Origin: Aquila chrysaetos chrysaetos
Lineage: Eukaryota > Chordata > Aves > Accipitriformes > Accipitridae
DNA length: 64,000 nucleotides
Direction: 5' to 3'
Assembly: GCF_900496995.4 (NCBI RefSeq)
Contig: NW_024470401.1
Coordinates: 44,956-108,955, forward strand
Positions within the stretch are counted from its first letter, which is position 1. Every line of letters starts with the position of its first letter. Shown one piece after another: positions 55,179-64,000 of this stretch. The notes under the pieces are model-generated. The model searched no databases. It saw nothing but the letters and a program-made list of their open reading frames with translations, and was not told the DNA's origin. The translations under genes and the position numbers were made by a program.

Positions 55179-58100
55179 ATGGCCGAACCCGGCCCCGAAG
55201 GTACCGGCGCCGGGGGCAGCGGGGGGGGGGGGGGGGGTGGCGGACCGGAGCACCGGCGGCAGCGAAGGGGGGCCGGGACCGGGAGCACCGGGAATGCCGG
55301 CACGGGGGTGGGGGGGGGGAACGGGAGTACCGGCGGCGGGGGGGGGCACGAGGGGGGAGCGGGAGCGTTGAGAGTGCCGGCACCGGGGGGAACCGGAGCA
55401 CAAGGGGTGCCGGCACAGGGGGAGGGGGGGGAGCGGGAGCACCGGCACCGGCGGGGGGGGGGGGGGCACGAAGGGGGAGCGGGAGTGCCGGTACCGGGCG
55501 GGGGGTGAGCTGGAGCACCCGGGCTGCTGGTAGCGGGGCGGGGGAGCCGGAGCACCGAGAGTGCCGGCACCAGGGGGTTACCGGGGCCGGGGGGGGGGGG
55601 GGATCGGGAGCCCCGGCACTGGTTGGGAGTGGGGGGGGGGGGGGGCGGGCGGGCGGCAGCCGGAGCGGCGGGGGAGAACCGGGACACCCGGGAGAACTGG
55701 AGCACCGGGAGTGCCGGCACCGGCCGGGGGGGGGCGGTCCTCCCGGGGGAAAGCGTGGCCGGGAGCGCGATCCCGGGACTGGGCGGCGGGGGGGGTGGGC
55801 GGGGGTTGTAGAGTGCCGGGACCAGCACCGGGGACTCGGGGCTCCGGGGCGCACGCTGGTGGGGGGAGGGGGACTGGAACGTGCCCCGGGGGGGGGCGGC
55901 GGGGGAGGGGAACCCGGTGGGGGGGAGGTGGGGGGCGCTCCGGGACCAGCGTGACCGGGAGGCGGCGGCAACGTGGGGGGGGGAACCGGTCCCAGCACCG
56001 GGGCGGCCGCGCCCTGAGTTCTCGGTACAGGGGGACGCTTCCGGGGGAGGGGGGGGGGAACCGCTCCGGGAGCGGGGCCGGGGGCCCCCCCCGCCCCGGG
56101 GCCCGCTGTAACCCCCCCTCCCCCCTCCACAGACCCGCTCCCGAGCCTGAAGGCGGAGACGCAGGTGAGGGGGGAGGGGAGCGGGGGTGGGGGGGGTGAC
56201 CGGGGATCACCGGGAGGAGGGGGGAGGGGGATCCCCGTGGCCCGGGAACCTCCCCGGAGGCTCACCCCCCCCCCCCCGCGGAGGCCCGGGCAGGCGGGAG
56301 CGGTGGCCGGCTCCTCCCGCCGGGCCTTAACCCCCGCCGCGCCGCGGGGCCGGTACTGAGGGGGGGGTGGTGGTGGTGTCCCGGTGCTGACGGTCGTCGT
56401 CGTCCCCCCCCGGTGCCCGCAGCCCCCCGAGAAGCGCCGCCGGACGATCGAGGACTTCAACAAGTTCTGCAGCTTCGTCCTGGCCTACGCCGGGTACATC
56501 CCGGCAGCCGCCGAGGTGAGACTCGGGAGGGGGGCACCGGAGGGAGGGGGGGGGGGGTGGCGGGGGTCGCGGGGGGGACCCGGGGCCGGCGCCGCTCCTC
56601 GTCCGGGACCTCCCGCCCCGCCAGACCCGGCCCCCCGCCACGGCGGCCCCCCCCCCCATCTTGCCTCGGCGCCTACATCTCCCGGCGTGCCCCGCGCGGC
56701 CCGCCCCTCCCCGCCGCGGGGATGCCGGGAATCGGAGTCTCGTCCTCCCCCCGGGACTACGAGTCCCGGCGTGCCCCGCGCGGCGCCGCCATTTTGGGGC
56801 GGGCGGCGCTGGTGGTGGGCGACGGGAGATAGAGTCGGGGGGGGGGTTGGGTCAGCCCTTGGGATGGGGGGAGTTTGGGGTGCCCCCCCCCGAAGATGGG
56901 GGTGTTGGGGGACAAGGGTTTGGGGCAGCCCCCTAGGAATGGTAGGGAGATGAGGGGGTCACTGGGGGGGGGTTGGGGCACCCCCTGGGATGGGCGTCTT
57001 GGGGGGGGGGGGGGGGGGATGGCTCAGGACACCCCCCCGGGACAGCAGCGATGTGGGCCAGGGGGCTTTGGGGGCAGCCCCCCATGATGGCAGGGGGCTT
57101 GGGCACCCCCAGGACGGGGCGGACAAGGGGGTTCAGGGCAGACCCCTGTGACGGAGGAGCGCAATGCGTGGGGGGGGGGGGGGGTGTCGTGTCGTCCCCC
57201 CCCCCTCCCCTAACCCCCCCCCTCGCCCCCCAGGAGAGCGGCTGGCCGTCCTCGGGGCCCAGCTCCCCGCTGGGGCCGGGCCGGGCAGAGGGGGGGGAGG
57301 GCTGGGGCTCGGCCCCCGCTGCCCTGCGCACCATCGAGACCTTCGTCCGCAAGGCCAAGTCCTCCAAGAAGCGAGGGCTGGGGCGCCTGGCCCCCCCCGA
57401 GAGCGCCCTGCTCGACAAGATGCGCCTGAAGGACTCCCTCTTCGACCTGCCGCCCCCCCCCGGCGCCCCCCCCGCGCCCCCCCCGGCGGCGGGAGCGGCG
57501 CAGCCGGCGGGGGGACCCGGGGGGACCCCGGGGGGGCCGGGGGGAGCCCCGGTCCCGCATCAAGAAGAGCAAGAAGCGGCGGTGGAAGAAGGGGGAGCGG
57601 GAGGGGGCCAAGGCCTCCCCCAGCGAGACGGACTCGGAGGAGGAGCCCGCGTCCCCCCCGCCCCCCCCCGCCGCCTCCCGAGGCGGGGGCCGAGCCCCGG
57701 GAAGCGGGGGGGGGGCAAGCTGGGGGGGGGGGGGGGGGGCAAGGAGGGCGGCAGCACCGAGACCAGCCGGGATGGGGACGGGGACGGCAGCTCCAGCGAG
57801 GGCGAGATGCGGGTGATGGACGAGGACATCATGGTGGAGTCAGGTGAGCGGGGGGGCCCCGGGGTGATCGGGGGGGGGGGGGTCCTCATGCCCTCGCTCC
57901 CCTGGTGCTCCCGCATTTCTCCCCAAGCCCCCCCCCCCCATTCCCCTGGTGCTCCCTCACTCCCCCGCCCCCAGCATCCCTCCGCGTTCCCTCCACCACG
58001 GGAGCACACTAAGCAGGGTGATCCAGGGATGGGTCTGGGGTCCCCCTGACCCTTCCCTGACCCCCGCCCCCCATTTTGTTGCTCCCCCCCCCCCCCCCCC

Positions 58101-58320
58101 CCCCCCAGGCGACGACTCCTGGGACCTGATCACCTGCTACTGCCAGAAGCCCTTCGCGGGGCGGCCGATGATCGAGTGCAGCCAGTGCGGGACCTGGATC
58201 CACCTCTCCTGCGCCAAGGTCAAGAAGAACAACGTCCCCGACGTCTTCTACTGCCAGAAGTGCAGGGAGGGGCCCCGCCGCGCCCCCCCCGCCGCCCCCC
58301 GACCCGGGGGGGACGCCTAG
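55179..58320 (+). CDS. PHF23: PHF23, PHD-finger protein 23 (internal frame breaks as read)
   Basis: Five exons: 55179-55200, 56133-56164, 56423-56515, 57234-57843 and 58109-58320. It starts [18 protein letters not shown], then [20 protein letters not shown] and [16 protein letters not shown]. The C-terminal PHD finger is [18 protein letters not shown], then WIHLSC and FYCQKC (C4HC3), which reads H3K4me3. PHF23 also restrains autophagy by promoting LRSAM1 turnover, in the family literature. In exon 4 the conserved [15 protein letters not shown] and SETDSEEE lie in another frame between about 57545 and 57720, while [12 protein letters not shown] returns to the first. Three single extra bases in G/C runs explain this. 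Intron 1 is made of GGGAGCACCGG-like repeats. The start fits human, which has a few extra upstream residues. Confidence 0.93.
56600..56830. promoter_or_regulatory. Possible internal promoter in PHF23 intron 3
   Basis: Two ZNF143-like elements sharing TCCCGGCGTGCCCCGCGC lie at 56672-56697 and 56756-56781. GCCGCCATTTTGG, a YY1-type element, follows at 56786. The stretch is CpG-rich like the true promoters in the window, though it lies in an intron. Confidence 0.45.
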
Positions 58321-58399
58321 CGACCCCCGACCCGGGGGGGTGAGGCACACACACACACACCCCCTCCCCGTCCCCATCCACACAGACCTGGGGGGGGGG

Positions 58400-59045
58400 G
58401 GGGGTGTTGGGGGGGGCCTCAGGGATGGGACTCAGGAGGTTTGGGGGTCCCTCACCCCCGGGGTTGGGGGGGGGGGGCTTGGGGGTCCCTTACCCAAGGC
58501 CACAAGGTTTGGGGGATCCTCATCCCCCCGGATGGGGGGGGTTGGGGGGACCCTCCCCCCGGTACAGGGAGGGGGTTGTGGTCCCGTAACCCAGGTCACG
58601 AGGTTTGGGGGAGCCTCATGTGTTTCCCCCCCCCCCCCCGAGGACAGGGGGAGTTTGGGGGGACCCTCACCCCCAGAACAGATTTGGGGGGCCCTCACCT
58701 AGGCCACACGGTTTTGGGGGAGCCTTGCTGCCCCCTCCCCAGGATAGGGGAGATGTGGGGGGGGACCCTTGTCCTGCGGGGGTCCTGGGACTCAGGAGGT
58801 TTGGGGGATCCCTCACCCCAGACCACGAAGTTTGGAGGGACCCTCACCCTGCCCCCCCCCCACAGGACAGAGGAGGTTTGGGGGGGACCCTCACCCCCAG
58901 GCCATGAGGTTTAGGGGGGGACCCCCCACCCCCCCGGGGGGGGCTCCCAGGACTCAGGGGGTTTGGGGAGCCCCAGGCAGTGGGGGTGTCCTTGCCATGG
59001 GATGTTTTGGGGGACCCCTGCCCCAGGACAGAGGTTTGGGCCCCC
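58400..59045 (+). repeat. Degenerate repeat in PHF23 3' untranslated region
   Basis: About ten units of 55-75 bases contain AGGTTTGGGGGACCCTCACC, then CCCAGGACAGRGGGAG-like text. The region lies before the PHF23 poly(A) signal and so is probably in the mRNA. Confidence 0.85.
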
Positions 59046-59385
59046 CCCCCCCCAGGTGTACAGTCAGGCTGTAAATAGAGGGGGGAAGCGGTTTTTCATG
59101 TGTGTTATTTTTTTAAACTTTTATTTCCCCACACCCTGCTTTTTCGGGGGGGGGGGGTTGCCCCTCCCTTCCCCTCCCCCGCGGTTTGGGGGTGTCGGGG
59201 TGGTTGGAGCATCCCGGGGGGGGGGGGGGGGCACCCGCAAAACGGGCCGGGTCTGTCCCGGGGCCCCCCCCCCCCCCGGGGGGGGGGGGGGGGGGGGAGG
59301 ATCCCCCAAACCCCGCCCCTCCCCCCCCCCTTGTTTTAAGAATAATATTTTGGAGTTCGCGTGGGGGCTGCAGCCCCCCTCTGTA

Positions 59386-59391
59386 AATAAA
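59386..59391 (+). terminator. PHF23: PHF23 poly(A) signal AATAAA
   Basis: TGTAAATAAACGG about 1.07 kb past the stop, following TTGTTTTAAGAATAATATTTTGG, the most AT-rich patch nearby. An earlier TGTAAATAGA near 59070 is a weaker candidate. Confidence 0.75.
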
Positions 59392-59599
59392 CGGCGCCGC
59401 GGCCTTCGTACGGGGGGGGTCAGCGTCCCTCTGTCCGCCCTTGGCACCCGGGGGGGGCCTCCCCACGCACCCCCCCACCCACGGAGGGGGGGCCCTCCTG
59501 TCCACGCCTGTCCCCCGTGGGGCACCCTCCACGGCGAACCCCCACGGGGATATTCCCCCCCCCCCCCGGGTCGTGTCCGACCCCCGCTCCGCGCTCCCT

Positions 59600-59970
59600 C
59601 CCGGTGGGCGGGAGGACGGGGTCGGCGGGGCGGGGCGGGGCGGGGCTGGGGGGCGTGACCACGGCGAGGAGCGGGTCGCCATAGCGACGGGCGCCATTTT
59701 GGCTCCGTCCCAGCCGGCCGCGGGCGCCATCTTACGGCGGGGCGGAGGCGGCGGCGGCGGCAGCGGTCCCGTCCCGGGGGGGGGGGCGGGGCTCCGCCCT
59801 CCGGATCATTTGCATCTATTAGCGTAACGGGGGCGGGTGCTCGGCGGTTAACTACGTTTCCCAGCGTGCCCCGCGCTGGGCGGCCCCGCCCGGCCCGTGA
59901 CCTTGGCGGGGAGGGGCGGGGGGGACACCGGGACGGGCCCGGGACACCGGAGGGACGCGGCGGCGGCGAC
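59600..59970 (+). promoter_or_regulatory. ACADVL: ACADVL promoter
   Basis: Contains GCGCCATTTTGGCTCC (YY1-type) near 59691, a second GCGCCATCTT near 59725, the octamer ATTTGCAT at 59808-59815 and ACTACGTTTCCCAGCGTGCC (ZNF143-like) beginning at 59851, about 120 bases before the ATG. No DVL2 exon lies between PHF23 and this promoter. Confidence 0.65.
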
Positions 59971-61994
59971 ATGAGGGGAGCGGCCGGGCTAGGGCTGGGG
60001 CTGCGCCTGCTCCGCCGGGCCCCGCCGGGGTGAGCCCCGGGAGTTTTTTGGGGGGGGCCCCGGGGAGGGCCCAGGGCCGGCGGGGGCTGGGGGGCGGGGC
60101 CCCCGTTTTCGGGGGGCTTTGGGGTTTCGGGGGTCCCAGCACTTGGGGGGGGGCACCGGGATATGGAGGGGGGGGTGAGAGAAACCCGGGGGCTGGGGGG
60201 GTCCCGGAGCTCCGGGAGGCTCTGGGGCTGGGGGGGCGCGGGATTTTGGGGAGGACCCAGCTCTTGGGGGGGATCCCAGTACTTGGGGGGGGACGGGACG
60301 GTTAGGGGGACCTCTGGCTTTGGGGGCGTCTGGGGGGCGGTCCTGGGGCTGGGGGAGCCCCGAGACTCGGGGGGGGCGGGGTTTTGGGGGACTTGGGGGT
60401 TTCGGAGGGGTCCCAGGACTTTGGGAGTCCTCCCCCCCCCCCCCCCGGTGTGGGCGGGATGGGGCTGTTTGGGGGAACACCGGGGTTTAAGGGGGTCTGG
60501 GGGGTTCCCGGGGGGGCCGCTGTGACACCCTGCCCCTTCATCCCCAGGGTCGGGGGGGCCCGGCTGCAAAGCACGCATGAGGCTGAGGTAGGGACCCCCC
60601 CAAAAACCGTGCCTCCCCGGCATCCCCCCCCCCCCTTCCCCGGGATCCTCCCCCCTCCCTGTGATGTCAGAACTGGGGCAAAGGGCGCGTGGCGGAAAAC
60701 TGGGGGAAAGGTGATGGGGGGGGCCCTGGGGGGGTTCCCGGGGGTTTTGGGAGATCCGGGGAGGGGTGGGAACCCTGGTCTTTGGGGTTGTTTGGGGGGG
60801 GGGCAGATTGGGGTTGGTGTGGGGATTCTGAGGGCTGGGGTTCCCGGGGGGGGTATGGGGGGATTTGGGGGTACAGGGATGGTTTGAGGGGGCTGGGGGG
60901 GGTTTGGGGTGCTCTCATCTCCCTCTGCAGGCCGTGCTGCACAAAACTGGAGCAGTGGCAGCAGCGGCTGCGGCCCCCCCCAAGGCCCAGCCTGCCCTGG
61001 AGGTGAGTGGGGAGTCGGGGCGGGGGGGGGGGGGGCCCCTCGGGGCGGCGGGGGGCGGGCATCGGCTGCCCCCTGATGTTTCCCTCATCCCCAGGAGTCT
61101 AAGTCATTCGCCGTGGGGATGTTCCTGGGGCGGTTGAACACGGAGCAGGTCTTCCCGTACCCCTCAGGTAGGGGAACCCCGAAATGATTGGGGGGGAGCA
61201 GGGGGAGCCGCCCCTTATTTTGCACCCCCCACCCCGTGACCCCCCCAACGTCCTACAGTGCTGAGCGAGGAGCAGGAGCAGACGCTGCAGGAGCTGGTGG
61301 GACCCCTCACCCGCTTTTTTGAGGTGCAAAGAGGGGATTTTGGGGGTGACTCCTCTGCGGGGGGGCTGCACCCCCTTTCCCAGGGGTCCTAGGTCTGGGG
61401 GAGTGGTTTGGGGGTCCTCCTGCCCTGACACAGCACCCCCCCCCCACAGGAGGTGAACAACCCGGCCCGTAATGACGAGCTGGAGCAGGTGGAGGATGCA
61501 ACGATGCAGGGGCTGAAGGAGATGGGGGCCTTTGGGCTGCAGGTGCCCCCCGAAATGGGGGGGCTGGGGCTCTCCAACACCCAGGTGAGGGTGGGGAGCC
61601 CCAGGGACCCCCTTCAGTCCCCCCCTGGGGAGCCCCTTCAGCCCCCCCTGGGACCCTTGTCTGCCCGTGGGGACCCCCTTCAGCTGTCCCCAAGCCCCTG
61701 GGGACCCTCTGTGCCTCTGGGGACCCTCATCAGCCCCCCGCTAAGCCCCTGGGGACACCTTCAGCCACCCCTTGGGCCCATGGGGACCCCCCCAGCCCTC
61801 CCTCAGCCCCCAGAAACCCTCTCATCCCCTTGGGGACTTCTTTCAGCCCCCCACAAGACCCTCTATGCCCTTGGGGATACCCTTCTGATAACCCCAGCCC
61901 CCTTGGGCACCCCCTCTCCCTCTTGGGGATGCCCTTCAGCCCCCTCACAGAGACTCCCTCTGCCCCTGGGTCCGGCCCTCAGCCCCCACCTCTG

Positions 61995-62028
<34 letters not shown>

Positions 62029-64000
62029 AGTATGCCCGGCTGGTGGAGATCGTGGGCCAGCACGACCTGGGGGTGGGCATCACGCTGGGAGCCCACCAGT
62101 CCATCGGCTTCAAGGGGCTGCTACTCTATGGGACCCCCGCCCAGAAGAAGAAATACCTGCCCCGCCTGGCCACCGGTATGGGGATGTGAGGGGAGGGGGT
62201 GGTGGTCTGGGGGAGCTGGGGACCCCCCCCCCAACCCCTCCCTGTGCCCCCCCAGGGGAGACGGTGGCGGCTTTTTGCCTGACGGAGCCGGGCAGCGGCT
62301 CGGACGCCGCCTCCATCCGGACACGGGCACAGCCCAGCCCCTGCGGCACATTCTACACCCTGGACGGCAGCAAGATCTGGATCAGGTGGGGCTGGAGGGG
62401 GGCCCGGGGAGGGGTCTGAGTCCTCATGACCCCCCCCCCTCCGCCTCACACCCCCTCCCCACAGCAACGGGGGCCTGGCTGAGATCTTCACGGTGTTCGC
62501 CAAGACGCCACTGCGGGATGAGGGGACAGGGGAGACAAAGGAGAAGATAACGGCGTTCATCGTGGAGCGTGGCTTCGGGGGGGTCACCCGGTGAGTGGGG
62601 GTCCATGGGGGGGGTGTTTTGGGGTGCTGACTCCCCCCGTCTCACCCTGACACCCCCCCACTTCCAGTGGTGCCCCCGAGAAGAAGATGGGGATCCGGGC
62701 GTCCAACACGGCAGAGGTTCACTTCGAGGGGGTGCGGGTCCCAGCCGAGAACGTCCTGGGGGTGCCTGGGGGGGGGCTTCAAGGTGGCCATGAACATCCT
62801 CAACAACGGCCGCTTCGGGATGGCTGCCGCCATGGCCGGCACCATGCGGGGGGTCCTGGCCAAGGCCGTGAGTACCCGCAGACCCCCCGCAACCCCCCAC
62901 CCTGTGACCCCCAGACCCCTCTGGTGGGACCCCCTCAGCCCCCCTGAACCCCTTCTTACACCCCCAGGACCCCTCTGTACCCCTCTCCGTGCCCCTGGGG
63001 GTCCCTCAGACCCCCACATACCCTCCTTTGTGCCCCCCTCAGGACCCCTCTGTATGCCCTGACGCCCCCAGAACCCTCTTAGGCCCCCCAGACCCCTCCT
63101 TACCCTTCCAGGAACCCTCTGTATCCCCCCAACACTGCCCCAAGACACCTTCATACCCCTCTCCATGCCCCTGGGGGTCCCTCATCCCCCCTCAAGACCC
63201 CTCCATGCCCCAGTGCCCCACCCAAGGATACCCTCTGACCCCCAGGACCCCCCTAGAGCCTCCCCCCATCCCCTTGGGGACCCCCCCCCCATCCCCCTGG
63301 GGCTCATTTCCTTCCCCCCCAGCAGCATGGGGGGCTCCTGGCCAAAACCATGAGGCCTGGGGTCCCCCCCGCCCCTCCTCAGGCCCCCCACCCCGGTGCC
63401 TCTCCCCCCAGGTGGAACATGCCGCCAACCGCACCCAGTTTGGGGACAAGATCCACAATTTTGGGGTCATCCAGGAGAAACTGGCACGGATGGCGCTGCT
63501 GCAGTACGTCACCGAGGTGGGCGCCGGCAGGGAGGGCCTGGGGGGGGCACTGGGGGTTCCCTGCCCCTCCAGCCCCCTCAACCCCCCCCTCTGCCCCCCC
63601 AGTCCATGGCATACATGATCAGCGCCAACATGGACCAGGGAGCCACCGACTTCCAGATCGAGGCGGCCATCAGCAAGATTTTTGGCTCAGTGAGGGACCC
63701 GGGGGTGGGGGGGGGGGGGGGGGGGGGGCGCAGAAGGGGGGGGGCTGGTTTTGGGAACCCCCCGAGGGGGGTTTGGGGGTGTCCAGGGGGGGTCTCACCA
63801 CTCTGCTCGCGGCAGGAGGCAGCTTGGACCGTGACGGACGAGTGCATCCAGGTGATGGGAGGGATGGGCTTCATGCAGGTGAGTGGGACTCCTGGGTTGT
63901 GGGGCTGCCCCCCGGGTTATGGGGCTGCCCCACAAGTTGTGGGGTGCCCCTCCGGGTTGTGGGGACCCCCCCAAACCCCGCCCCTGCCCTGTAGGAGGGG
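59971..64000 (+). CDS. ACADVL: ACADVL, very-long-chain acyl-CoA dehydrogenase (3' truncated by window; one extra base)
   Basis: Exons: 59971-60029, 60548-60587, 60931-61002, 61095-61167, 61259-61323, 61450-61584, 62031-62175, 62256-62385, 62465-62590, 62668-62867, 63412-63516, 63603-63689, 63816-63878 and 63995 onward. It opens [20 protein letters not shown], an Arg-rich mitochondrial targeting peptide. Family text follows: [74 protein letters not shown] and VMGGMGFM. The enzyme does the first step of beta-oxidation of C14-C20 acyl-CoAs at the inner mitochondrial membrane. Exon 10 has 9 G near 62768-62776 where 8 keep GGGFKVAMN in frame. The catalytic Glu and the C-terminal membrane domain lie beyond the window. 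Confidence 0.96.

Noticed and set aside
59392-59970. A reduced DVL2 gene between PHF23 and ACADVL
   Set aside because: No DIX, PDZ or DEP domain text is present in any frame. The interval is explained by promoter elements.

Overview
The window is vertebrate nuclear DNA. Its extreme GC content, 16 intron-rich protein genes in 64 kb, introns often near 100 bases, G/C runs of 10-28 bases and no recognisable interspersed repeat point to a tiny GC-rich microchromosome of a bird. Another sauropsid is possible. Gene names rest on reading the translated exons against vertebrate proteins I know; no database search was run.

Layout. Block A (1-16.4 kb) is STAG3 (+, 5' end outside the window), AP4M1 (-), MCM7 (+) and COPS6 (-): a convergent pair, a shared bidirectional promoter, and a second convergent pair. 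I know these genes from human 7q22. MCM7 intron 13 still carries a miR-93 hairpin. SNAPC2 (-, human 19p13) follows. Block B (18.9-42.8 kb) is PELP1 (-), ARRB2 (+), MED11 (+), CXCL16 (-) and ZMYND15 (+), the gene order I recall from human 17p13.2. Block C (43-64 kb) is CLDN7, ELP5, CTDNEP1, GABARAP, PHF23 and ACADVL, all + and tightly packed (human 17p13.1). DVL2 is missing between PHF23 and ACADVL. ACADVL runs off the right edge.

Roles are mostly housekeeping: DNA replication licensing (MCM7), transcription (MED11, SNAPC2), COP9 signalosome (COPS6), vesicle sorting (AP4M1), receptor desensitisation (ARRB2), tRNA modification (ELP5), nuclear-envelope lipid control (CTDNEP1), autophagy (GABARAP, PHF23) and fatty-acid oxidation (ACADVL). 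There are two germline genes (STAG3, ZMYND15), one transmembrane chemokine (CXCL16) and one tight-junction protein (CLDN7). This is a dense neighbourhood, not an operon.

Main cautions. From PELP1 rightward about two dozen exons break frame. Every break is explained by one extra base, nearly always in a G or C run, which suggests a sequence-quality artefact and not gene loss. Exon limits come from GT/AG sites, phase bookkeeping and protein conservation. The human comparison is from memory. I found no previously unknown multi-gene system; the most promising points are miR-93 without its partners, the CXCL16 gene, the CCAAT array in PELP1 and several promoter architectures.
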